64,000 nt of DNA. Source: Haliclona indistincta (lineage: Eukaryota; Porifera; Demospongiae; Haplosclerida; Chalinidae). Position 1 is the first letter of the stretch; each line of letters starts with the position of its first letter. The stretch covers positions 1,783,021-1,847,020 of the forward strand of contig OZ024788.1 in the NCBI GenBank assembly GCA_964017065.1, read 5' to 3'. Positions 25,123 through 35,412 of this stretch are shown here, in pieces. The position numbers and the translations under genes are program-made. The notes below the pieces were generated by a model. That model searched no databases, was not told the DNA's origin, and was given only the letters and a program-made list of their open reading frames with translations.

Positions 25123-26480
25123 CAATAGGCCATTGATGATTACGTAGGCGCTAAGATTAATACACGAATTTATATGGGGCTTATGGGAGAGATCGCGATA
25201 CTTTCGACATCTTTCAGTGTAGTAATCTCCGTAAACTTGACAACCGCGTGGTCCTGCTGCTTGGGTTCCGCGGCCTCTACCTTCGCTCTGTCGAACGCAA
25301 AGGACTACGCGTGCATTGGCAACATCGTGCAAACAAGCCCAAGTTACGCTAACTATGACAAGCTGTGGATCTATGCAGTCAGGATGTAGTTTCTGTTGGG
25401 CATTTTTCTGGAGAGAAACAATTTTGTAAAGCTGGACACTGTAAGAGTATACTGCGTGCAGGTACTGCTGCCAGTGCTCACTTGAACTGTGGAGCGGACT
25501 GTGTCCTTTGTTAGCTTGATCTATAGTGCGAGTAGCCAGTACGAGGCCTTGTTTGCGCGCCTGATTATCCAAAACGCTGTTGCGCGGCAATGCACGCGTA
25601 GCGTAGTCTTTTGCGTTCGACAGAGCGAAGGTAGAGGAACCCAAGCAGCAAGACCACGCTGTTGTCAAGTTTACGGAGGGTACTACAAAGATGTCGAAAG
25701 TATCGCGATCTCTCCCATAAGCCATATAAGCTAAAGTATAATCTCTGTGACGATGAAGATATTCTGCTAAAATCTCGTTATTTATCCAGGGCGGCTAATA
25801 GCTTATTTTCTACTTTTCCAAATATCAGACCGATTCCTATGACATATCTGTTTTCATCATATTGTCTAGCTCTATATGGTTGCGAACTCTGTAATATTTC
25901 TTCTCCTGGTCTAAGGAGTTTAGAGGTTATATTAAACAACTGTCTGCGGCGTATCTGGAGATTACCTCCTAGAACGCATACCGGTATCCTGCATCGATGT
26001 GCTAGAGTCCAAAGTATTTATAACTTGGTTTCTTCAAGATCGCTTAAATTTATCAAAAATGCAAAAAACAACTCTAACACTTTGGTCAAACTGATCTTTA
26101 ACGAAGATTTGGCTTATACTTTCTCTGGACACAATATTTTCTGTGGTCGTACTTATTTAAAAGAATATTCCACTGATGACGAGAGATGTGCTATAGTACT
26201 AAGAGATTTCCTGCTGTCATCAAGCACTGTTAACATTTGTCAGGGAAGCTCTTCTATTGACTTAATGTTAAGGACAATTGCTACTGATTAACATTAATTT
26301 TAAATCTACATGTACACCTTATGTGGTGTGTTTTTCAATAATAATAACAATAATAATAAATTCGTGTATTAATCTTAGCGCTTACGTAATCATCTCACAC
26401 CCCAGCTAGCCCGGAAGCCAATTACGCTAGCCAATATCGCTAATTAAATTCTTTTTGCTCTTAGTAGGAATGGCCTATTG
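25123..26480. mobile_element. Foldback element with long inverted arms, split by a LINE fragment
   Basis: Outer ends CAATAGGCCATT and AATGGCCTATTG are exact inverted repeats. Inside, GATTACGTAGGCGCTAAG is mirrored near 26360-26390, and the stretch 25170-25335 is mirrored in 25590-25735 (for example GAGAGATCGCGATACTTTCG versus its complement). The right arm is interrupted between CCATATA and ATTCGTG by the LINE at about 25736-26355. The element sits just after subtilase copy 3. Its minus-strand frame is an arm artefact. Confidence 0.75.
25736..26355 (+). mobile_element. 5'-truncated LINE (reverse transcriptase C-terminus and AT-rich tail)
   Basis: The frame ending at 26291 reads YCLALYGCELCNISSPGLRS, then NNCLRRIWRLPPRTHTGIL, the usual region after the polymerase domain of CR1/L2/RTE-like non-LTR retrotransposons. 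A short untranslated stretch and a run of AATAAT-type repeats (26336-26355) form the 3' tail. Only the last fifth or so of an element is present, so it is a dead copy nested in the foldback right arm. Confidence 0.75.
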
Positions 26481-26941
26481 GAACTTCTGGGGATTGATAC
26501 TACCTATCTAGCAATAGCTATATAGCTATACAAGATTTTACTGACATCCTTTAAAACATTTGGCATGTAGTAACTCACCTAGCTGTATAACTACTGATGT
26601 TGTGATTTCAAGTTCTCCATGACTTAGATCTGATATTATTCCTTACAGCACACACTTAAATACTAACGGCTCAGACAAATCAAGATAAAAAACCCACGAT
26701 ACAAAACACAAAACTACACGACTAACCAAAGAAAGTTAACATCTACTTCACTTAGTACATGAGATAGTCCTATACCACATAGACAAAGGACTTTGTCACA
26801 AACTACCTGCAAATTTGTATGCTGTTTCAATAGCTACAACAGATTGAATACAGAACTACCTAAGCTATCTTAGATACTACTTCAAGCAGTTAACTGCAGC
26901 ACCATATGCAGCTGCTCTCACAGTCATTAATTAATTTGTTT

Positions 26942-26949
26942 TATAAAAG
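26942..26949 (+). promoter_or_regulatory. TATA box of subtilase copy 4 fragment
   Basis: TATAAAAG before the first-exon fragment at 27050. 26481-26941 is otherwise upstream flank shared with the other copies. Confidence 0.55.
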
Positions 26950-27049
26950 AAGTCACCTAGCCAGGTAAAACCATCGCTATAAAAAGACTGCTGATTCTCT
27001 TAGAAAGCTATCTTAACTGAGTGAAGTACAACAGTGTGTAGCAGCTGGA

Positions 27050-27119
27050 ATGCATTATTTGTTTATTGCTGCTTTGCTCATTGGATCAGTTTCTGCAGGT
27101 GTTCTTCATCCACCTCTGC
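27050..27119 (+). pseudogene. Subtilase copy 4: signal-peptide exon only
   Basis: Encodes MHYLFIAALLIGSVSAGVL and HPPL, matching exon 1 of the other subtilases, with promoter and leader upstream. No further subtilase exon follows; the next recognisable sequence is a channel-gene exon fossil at 27212. A deletion has removed the rest. Confidence 0.75.
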
Positions 27120-27211
27120 CGCATGGCTACGACCTTGGCCTAGCAAAGAAAAGGGTCACCTGCTACCATGAGACATTACCTAAAAGAATTACTATCAAAT
27201 ATGTATTTACT

Positions 27212-27306
27212 GTATTTAGAGTGATGCAGCTATAAAAATATTTGCTGTGGAAGCATTTCAGTGATCAAAAGAGACGAGATGTTGAGAATTAGGCAGTTCT
27301 TAAATT
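27212..27306 (+). pseudogene. Fossil of channel-gene exon 8
   Basis: Matches the exon at 8588-8717 of the channel gene together with its acceptor (TGTATTTAGAGTGATGCAGC), with indels and a stop. 27307-27799 downstream holds no recognisable gene. Confidence 0.7.
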
Positions 27307-27799
27307 CAGTCGCATCTAATACACTGTCTATGTGGCGATGCAATTGCATCACATAATATACTCTCTTCGTTTGTGCAGACATGAACATGCAAACTGGTGT
27401 TTCTGTACAATAATTTGTCAGCTTTTAATACATGTAACAACACATTGTCTTTAGTTAAATGCAACTCTGAGTCAATAGCATTATAAATTATAGCAACAAC
27501 ATATGAGAGCATAAGAGATCATAAGAGCATATTATGAAATGACCAATGAGCAGCAACAACATAGGCAAATCAGTACTGCAGCAAACTACAGAAAAAAATC
27601 AGTCAAACATACAGAATCATGTAACGCACAGTAGTATTATTACGGCAAGAAACTGAAAACTTTAAATTTCTCTTTAAAGAGGAACAGCGATTTCTAATTT
27701 GCTTGCTAACTGCTATAATAAATTATTATTACTAACTTTGGTCATCCCTACATACCACTACCGAGTGATAGTGGTAATAACGCTACATGAGTTACTTAC

Positions 27800-29729
27800 C
27801 AATAGGCCTGCAATAGTAAAACTAACTGCAGCAGTAACGGTGAAACAAATGTTGAAAAATGACTCCAGATGGGACCACACTGCAAAAACTAAAGTGGTCA
27901 TATCACACCGAAGGTGTGAGAATTGCCTCACTTTTCCCACCAAAAGTGGGAAAAGTGAGGCAATTCTCACACCTTCGGTGTGATATGACCACTTTAGTTT
28001 TTACAGTGCAGCAACCCTTTAAAATGATGAAAACACAGAATAATTATATTATTCTTAAAAGTCTAATTGTTTAACTGACTTCAGAGTATATTAGACCAGT
28101 TTGGTTGATAATTTGCTGTGTATTCCTCACAATACCAGGACATTTACTGGCTAGTGGATTAGTGGTGTTACAGCATGACTCTGGTACAGAGAAATTATTA
28201 AACACTGTTTCATAGTCAGAGAAGTTAGATACTCCACAACATTCCATCTGAAGATAACAACGATATAAACATGAATTAATGCTTCTGTAACTATACTGAC
28301 ATTTTTCTGTAAATCATTCCAAGTCTCTTGAATGGTCTGATTCTTGAGATATTTATGTAATGTGTCGTTTAATTCTGTACTGGTCTATAGCAGAAAGGAC
28401 GTCGATGCTTACAGCTACGTACACACAATAACAAGTATCTAAGACAACACTCACCGGTCCTCTCATATTATATGCTACAGCACCAATGACAATTGCTGAT
28501 ATTGTGAACATCGGTATAATACACAGACAAGAAAAACCCTGGATCAATTAATTAAGCAAAATTATTAGCATGTGCTTCATATTGATAGACATACATATCT
28601 GCCCGGGGATGATTCAATTTTGCCTCCACATAGAGTTATACAAGATACAAGTATACCAGTAACCAAAAGCATTGAAGATAAGGTTACAATATTGCTGTTG
28701 GCTGGAGCAATGATAGGATCATAGAATGATTTAATTTGTACCTGCATGAGAGCGAGAGCGGAAATTATCTATAACCAGTTCACAAAATGTGTTGAAAATC
28801 TAAGGTGCAGAATATTGTGCTCAATTATACAATTATATAAGTTCATAAAAGAGAGTATTGCTCTCAGCACTGTCATAGCTGTATGCTACCAATACTGAAG
28901 TGAAACACTACTTCTCCTAGACAGAAGTAGTGTTGTAAAATTAATTGCACACCATGCACTATCAACTATCTATAAAACTGCATGCCACTGACTCTTTTCG
29001 TGTGGCCGCTACATTCATCCTCCACATTCAGTATTAGAGAGGCACGGTACTATGTAGGGTTGAACGGAAAAACAAGATGGCGGCTACATACAATGTATTA
29101 GCGTTCAAATTAACGCTGATATTTCGCCTGGTGATGAATTTCATACGTCCAAAGACACTTAGAACTGCTATCTGGCGTTGGACCATCTTACACTTGCAAG
29201 GAGATTGCTCGAAATTGTTGCTAAAGAGGTGAAATCGAGTTTCGTTATCTTCGTCTTCTGTTCTGCTTTCTATCTTCAGCTAACGCGCCTAGTGCCTTTA
29301 CGCGAGCAGCGTTGAGACCAAAACACTCACGAACAGTCGTGAAATTTGAACCTTGTTTTAGCAAAATGGCGATATAAATTACGCGATTTCTCGATCGTGA
29401 TCCATTATTGTGATTGCGCAATACGCACGTGACCAGGCCGTGGTTAGCGCACGTGACCGAACACTAGCTTGAGTATCGAGGCTTACACGTACAATTGACT
29501 TTTATGGTATTCAAATTATTCAATGTATGCTCACCAATGCCCAAACTGCAACAGATACAATGGCAAGACACAAAACCTGTACATGCATGTGCAACAACAA
29601 TATAATATTAAAATATAATACATGCATGTAGCTATTTTTAATAACTATAAAGCCGCTCACCAAAATGGAACCAATAATAATACAGTACATGTTGTCATGA
29701 CACGTTTCACTTTCATATCTGCTAATATC
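27800..29729 (-). CDS. Tetraspanin-like protein 2 (start not found; last exon doubtful)
   Basis: Minus-strand exons 29729-29661, 29576-29535, 28741-28595, 28538-28455, 28384-28301 and 28247-28080 all join in phase 0. They encode membrane span 1 (MYCIIIGSIL then VLCLAIVSVAVWAL), span 2 (LLVTGILVSCITL), span 3 (IIPMFTISAIVIGAV), and a large extracellular loop with WNDLQKN, MECCGV and PESCCN, the CCG and SCC motifs that define tetraspanins. A presumed fourth-span exon (27877-27800) follows directly after the palindromic MITE. Its best hydrophobic frame (FTVTAAVSFTIAGLL) is not the frame set by the nearest acceptor, so the end may be damaged. No N-terminal methionine exon was found; it may continue from tetraspanin 1. 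The long introns hold other repeats. Confidence 0.6.
27878..28008. mobile_element. 131-bp near-perfect palindromic MITE
   Basis: Two 63-bp arms (27878-27940 and 27946-28008) around a 5-base loop CAAAA, with one mismatch noted near the outer ends (CACTGCAAAAAC versus CACTGTAAAAAC in complement). It lies between the last extracellular-loop exon and the presumed fourth-membrane exon of the minus-strand tetraspanin 2. Reads on either strand would fold into one long hairpin. Confidence 0.9.
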
Positions 29730-29850
29730 CTTAGAGACACACACACTAGAGTCACACACACTAGAGTCACAGCAATTTTTACGACTCTGACATCTAGTTA
29801 AACCTATAGTAAATATATAGTTATACATCACATTGAACAAGTATCAACAT

Positions 29851-30449
29851 TTAACCCTTTAATTACTAAATTATCTTGCTGAAATTTTAACCTCGTAAAT
29901 GCTGACCACTTCTCTTGTGAATATCTCGTGTGTCTTTTGTGCTACTGGTCTCAAATTTGCGTCCTTTTACGCCAGTGAGTAGCCGCAATTGCCCACACTC
30001 AAGTCAGTCGATATGCCCCTCCCACTTCGAAAGTGAAGCCGATAAAGTGCAACGACCTCGTCAAATTTTGCTCAAAGTTAGTGCTTTGGGGCTGGATACT
30101 GAAAAGTACACACAACTAGCAGTGGTTTAGGTGAGTGCAAAATGTAGTCCGGATCATAGAGAATGCACGAAAATGTGTTTCCGAGCACCCTGAAGCCATA
30201 AAATGTCCAAATTTTCTTGGCAGCCATTTTGTTTTTCCTAAAATGTTGTAAAATTTGCACTGAAGCCATAGAAATGCCGAAGCCAATACGTTTAGCGCAG
30301 GGGGCGCGCCGAAAACCGGTCAATTTTTTGCGGTTATTTGTATTCTTCAATTTGGCTCAATTTTGGGATATTTTAGCACTTTTTCATAAAGTTATGGTGT
30401 CTGAAGTATGTATGTCGCCAAATGGCGACAATAGGGGTTAAAGGGTTAA
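29851..30449. mobile_element. piggyBac-type MITE, 599 bp with TTAA ends
   Basis: TTAA at 29851-29854 and 30446-30449 flank ends CCCTTTAA and TTAAAGGG. There is no transposase. The interior is shared with 42800-43811 and, more distantly, 20312-20920. It lies between the two tetraspanin genes. Confidence 0.75.
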
Positions 30450-30547
30450 ACAAAATTACCAATTAGAAACGATAGATACAATCCCACACTGATCTACACA
30501 AAGAGTATTCATAAAACATCTCATACATTTTTGTATTTGTATACTAC

Positions 30548-32171
30548 CGGTGCTGCCCCTATTGTGACACCAACTCCAGCAACAACACTGAGAATGTAAT
30601 GATAAAATGGTAAAAACTTAGGAGCACATCCCTGTAGAAAAGAAGGGATGAAACTGCTAGACATGTCTTGGGTTTATGTACCTCAGCATATATTAGCTCA
30701 GTTGCATTGCCTACATTGGTGTCCATGACAATATCTGGACATGTTGTCTCATTGACCAGTGGGTTGGTGGTGTTACAGCAAGAGACTGGTACAGAGAAGT
30801 TGATGAAAACTAGTTCGTAATCACTGAAATTTACCACTCCACAGCATTTCAACTGCATAATTATAATACATTAAAATTAGTAGAATATTAACTTGTATGT
30901 AATTTTACAACACTTAGTAAAACATTTAGCTAAGATGTATTACTACAAGTAATACTCCACATCAGTTTAACCAGTTTTACTAATTAAAAATATTGCCGGC
31001 ATGACTAGTCATTGGGTTTCAAAGTGCGTCAGATCAGTACTAACTTAACCGCTATAGTAGAACACTTACTTTCACGAAGTATTGTAAGTATCAAAATGAT
31101 TATTTGCAATTTGCAGCATTTTGAACCTTACTAGCTAGAACGTGCACTTTTGTCCAAGACCTGCTTCTTGTGTGCATATAGCTACTGAGCATGAAGCGAT
31201 AATTATAAAATAGCTGGACGTTGTTGGTGAAGTGCCCAGCCTAATTATTATTAATGATCGTTACATGTAGCAGTATTATTATAGGTTGACATGGAAGTAA
31301 TAAACCTCTCTCTCTCATAGAATAAACAATACATACTGTGCTTTGAGCAGTATCCCAAGCATCTTTGGCTTCTTGAGAGTCATGAACGGCGAATAATGAA
31401 CTGTAAGCACTAGATTCAATACTCCCTGACAACTGTAAAATAATGTGCGCAGTTTAATTCAAACACAGTATAATAATGTCATCTCTCACACTAGGGATCA
31501 GAGCACCTGCTGCAATACCAAGAGCTGTTAAGATCACAATAAGACTAACAAGAATAGCTTTAGACTAAAAGACAGAATATTTAACTATTTGGCAAGAAAA
31601 TGTATAAAAGTTATGTATACATACTGTTGCTTTGAGAAAATTGCGAAGTATATCAGATTTAGTAGGTCTTTCATATTTCATAAAGAGACTGAAACCAACA
31701 ACAAGAGCAATCGCGACCACACCCACGATGATGAACAAGACTGATAGTATGGACAAAGGGAAGTTGGCTTGAGTTGTGATAGTGGGTAACAACATCGTGC
31801 ACTTGACCTTGAGCAGAGACTGATAAAAAGATGCACATGTGTGCAGTGACTCACCAGTGACCATACTCCAGTTACTATCACTGCCAAACTAGATAATGTT
31901 ATCTGTGATAATTATAGCTGTTTAGAAAGAATTTCAAGTGTGAAACTTACCAAAATGATTATAACCGCATATCCTGACCAGAAATTATGATCATAAAACA
32001 TTCCACGTAGTGTGTACTTCCTTTCAAACTCTGCATAGAGCTCAGTTTAAGCTCAAGTTTATTAGAGACTCTACGTTTGCTGTATTAAGGCTTACTTTCC
32101 TCTTCTCGTGTGGTATCTTGTATCATAGTCCGGCGGCCACCTGACAACAATCTAGCTCGCTCCGGATCCAT
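30548..32171 (-). CDS. Tetraspanin-like protein 1 (C-terminal end not resolved)
   Basis: Minus-strand exons 32171-32096, 32030-31951, 31902-31855, 31819-31625, 31564-31490, 31432-31337, 30852-30682 and 30631-30548 give 275 in-phase codons from ATG (MDPERARLLSGG). Span 1 covers YAVIILITLSSLAVIVTGVW; span 2 is in VLFIIVGVVAIALVVGFSLF; span 3 in ILVSLIVILTALGIAAGALI; the large loop has AWDTAQST, LKCCGV, PVSCCN and TTCPDI; span 4 is YILSVVAGVGVTIGA. The CCG and SCC motifs, the Cys count and the span order are those of tetraspanins, which organise membrane microdomains. After 30548 a donor (GTAGTA) is present but no ending exon was recognised before tetraspanin 2. Confidence 0.75.
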
Positions 32172-32356
32172 CGCAGTAGCTTAGTGCAGCACTGCTGATG
32201 GGCGGTAGGCCAGGTCAACGTGTCAGAGTTTTCACGTCATGTGATGGTACCTATCTGAACTGATAATCTGGCAGCCCCGCCCATTCGCACTTCAGTGGAC
32301 ATGGACTGCGATGGTGCGGGGCTGCCAGACTATTGTAGTAGAGACTGCGTGATATT

Positions 32357-33197
32357 TATGCCTCGGTGGGCGGAGCCACGGGGCATACGGTAGTCGGTTT
32401 GTGTATCTGTCTGTCTGTGTGTGTGTCTGCTGTCTGTGTGTGTGTCTGCTGTCTGTTTGTCGGCAAGATTTCTCGTCGCTCGCTGAAAACTAAGCGCTGA
32501 AACGTGCAAAACAAGCTAAAATCGATATTTGCTTGACAATGAATTGTAAGGATTTTGGTTATAAGGCTCTGTTCGTGAGTTATAGCGTGATTGCTTACCT
32601 CGCGATCGCCGGCTGGCGATCTAGTTGCTGATGTAAAGACAAAATTGTCTATTCTGGCTGCCTTACAGCTAGTGAGTTCGCCTTTACTTCAGAACAGCAC
32701 GGCAGACTTGTATATGAAGCTGCGTTCTAGAGTTATGGCGTAGCTTTGCTTACCTCGCGATCGATGGCTGTTGCTGGCGATCTAGAGTTCTCCGTAGACA
32801 AAACTATCCACAGTTGACTGCCTAGAAGCTGATAGGTTACATCGTATGTCTAAAGAATTTGTGTAAGCAAGCTATGGACGCTATCTCGCTCGTTGTATGT
32901 GTTGTGCCCTGAACAATATAGACACGCCCAGTTGAATTAGTGGTCAGCACTGATTGGCTTCTGATTGCATAACTATTATACTGCATTGTGATTGCTGTAC
33001 AGAAAGGTACAACTGCTGCAGTTTAACTTTACTGTGTATGTTTGTAACAGCAACTGCTAAATAATAAGCTCAAGATCATGTTCAACTAGCAACAGCAGAC
33101 TTTCATTACTGCTTGTGTATTTCAGTTCAGCGTATTTAGTCAGACAGGCATGTATGCATAAAATTCCACCGAGGCATAAGCACCTTCGGTGCCTAGT
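32357..33197 (+). mobile_element. MITE of the TATGCCTCGGTGG family (full length)
   Basis: Starts TATGCCTCGGTGGGCGGAGC and ends CCACCGAGGCATAAGCACCT plus TCGGTGCC. Start and end are inverted repeats. Contains a short GT-rich run (TGTCTGTGTGTG). About 840 bp with no coding frame. Confidence 0.7.
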
Positions 33198-33238
33198 CTG
33201 TCTGGCAGTCTGGCCGTGGGATGCCTTAAACTGCCCAC

Positions 33239-33556
33239 GTGCAGGTTTGCCCTCTAACAGCTGCCCTACTGTCTGAAGTCTGTCATGATGATGAGGTGCA
33301 TGGAATCAAACTACAGCCTCTATCGGGAGAGAATTCGAACTTACACTACCGCACTGCCATCTACACTGATGGAGCCCGACTAATTGATGTTAAAACTCAA
33401 GGCTTCTGGGGGGTTACAAACACAAAAGACTATTTTGATGTCGAAGTATTTAATCCGTATGCCAAATCTTATAAAAAAGGCCTTCTTCAAAAATTCTTCT
33501 ATGTTTCCACTATGACAGCATATGAAGTACTGTTGAGTCTTGATTTCTGCATGTAA
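33239..33556 (+). pseudogene. Fragment of a retroelement-linked protein (LLQPLSGE-type domain)
   Basis: The frame contains LQPLSGE, DGARLIDVKTQGFWG and YFDVEVFNP, in an order that recurs at the C-terminus of some reverse-transcriptase-bearing proteins of invertebrates (from memory of such sequences; family name uncertain). The frame is short and has no start or partner exons, so it is probably a decayed transposon piece. Confidence 0.45.
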
Positions 33557-35319
33557 AATGATTTATGTATTGGAAGTGTAACATGGCAATTATAATACAT
33601 TTGTAGCACATACCAGGTAAACAAGAGCCTTTTGATTCTTGATCACGAAGGTAGTGCAAGATGCATCTCCCTCAGTTTCCTTCCAACTGTTAAAATTAAT
33701 TCTTCTGAAACTCTAGAATCCTCTTTCCTAAAACGATCAGCACTACAAAACACCTGGTATATTTTGTGAGGTTAAATTTTCATTCTACAGGTGTACCAGG
33801 ACAAAATAGCATTCTGCACAGCATGCATGTACTTTGCAAGAGTATACAGTGTGTATGCTACTTCGAGCAAGTAGTAAGTCAGAATTGATTGGTGGATAGA
33901 AAATCCACGTGTGATTTGCTTGTGTGAGCCAACAACACTCTGCTTGTCATGTGATGAAAGTTATACCAGCTATACGTCGGTATAACCTTATCAAACAATC
34001 CAATAGTCAAGAGAACAGACTACAATGAAACAACGGTCAACCAAACACAATTGACAACTTATGACAATTTAACTTTAACAGCATAAGCCATGCACCGCAT
34101 GCATGTTCACTAACTTGCCTAAATTTTCATTATGTATACTCCCTCACAGTGATTCAATACTCGATGTTGGTCCTAAATGGCTAACAGTCTTCATAGCTAA
34201 ATGGCGGACACTGAAAATGTCTTGTACAGTAGCTGTCTGCTTCACCATGCTCAAGCTTATGATGCTCGTTGAGGTGATATCTCTGTGGAATAACTTTTCA
34301 GTGTTGCTTTCAGCAAAAAAGAGCAGTGGTAACTAATACTGTCAACAGAGACGAACCTCAGTTCTTCAGTGCTGTGCCATACATGTAAAGGTTCTACCTC
34401 CATGCCGTCATAGGCAGTGGTTTCACGGTACTTAAATGCTACCTGCATCTCATTTCCTGTACAATAACCATTCTAACTTGTGTTATTAATAATAAGTGGT
34501 CACTTACAATGAATATTAATGAGTAGTGAATTTTTGCAACTTTTCAGTGGTCAAAGGGATATACAGCGGCATATCTATTTTATTGTCAGGGTGTGGTCTA
34601 AGCTCTCAGTGAACAGCAAGCAGTACCAAACTATAAATATACTCAGTGCAGCCGCAGTCAAAACTGCATTTTATGGACAGGCTGCTGGTTTGACCATGAC
34701 ATATCAAGCGCCTTTTTCTTTGATTTTGATATCATAACTATGCTTTGTCACCAGAATAAGGACTCAAATATCTAGCTAAATGTACCACTGGCCTTCAATG
34801 TATGCCAAGAATGGCCAACACAATGATAACAGGTTTAACTTGTACTAGACAATGTTGCAGTCATACATTTTTAGTGGCTGCAGACAAGATCATGTATACG
34901 GCCTGGGTTCACAACAGCAGCGAACATGCATGCAGCCTGCATGTATTGCTATGGTCTTTTGCAGGTTATTTTCACATCAAGTTGTTGTACATTGATGGAC
35001 ATACTTAAGACTTTGGACTTTCCTACATACGTTAAAACGTTTGGGGTATGCATGTAGTAGCACTTACCTAAGGCTAGCTACCCGTAAGTTTGTATACATG
35101 TACTGACATCCTTAAAAAATCTTTTTACCATCTTGGCATGTAGTAACTGCCATCTAGTTGTATAGCTGCCTGTAAGTTTGTATGAATTGTCTCAATAGTT
35201 AAAACAGACTGAATACAGAACTACCTAATTTTTCTTAAGAAACTACCTCAAGCACTTAATTGCAGCAACATATGCAGCTGCTCTCTAGTTATTAATAGTC
35301 ATTAACTTTTTTCATGCGG
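33557..35319. other. Intergenic region, no gene recognised
   Basis: Only short frames without splice context. The last 250 bp resemble the upstream flanks of the other subtilase copies and belong to the copy 5 promoter region. Confidence 0.5.
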
Positions 35320-35327
35320 TATAAAAG
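35320..35327 (+). promoter_or_regulatory. TATA box of subtilase copy 5
   Basis: TATAAAAG, 93 bp before the ATG, in the conserved setting seen at the other copies. Confidence 0.7.
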
Positions 35328-35412
35328 TTCGGTAAAACCATCACTATCAGCAGATTGCTGATTCTCTTAGAAAGCTATCTTAACCGAGTGAAGTACAGTG
35401 TGTAGCAGCTGG

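Noticed and set aside
25117..25725. 202-codon minus-strand frame in the foldback
   Set aside because: It is created by the inverted arms of the element; its two halves are complements of one another.
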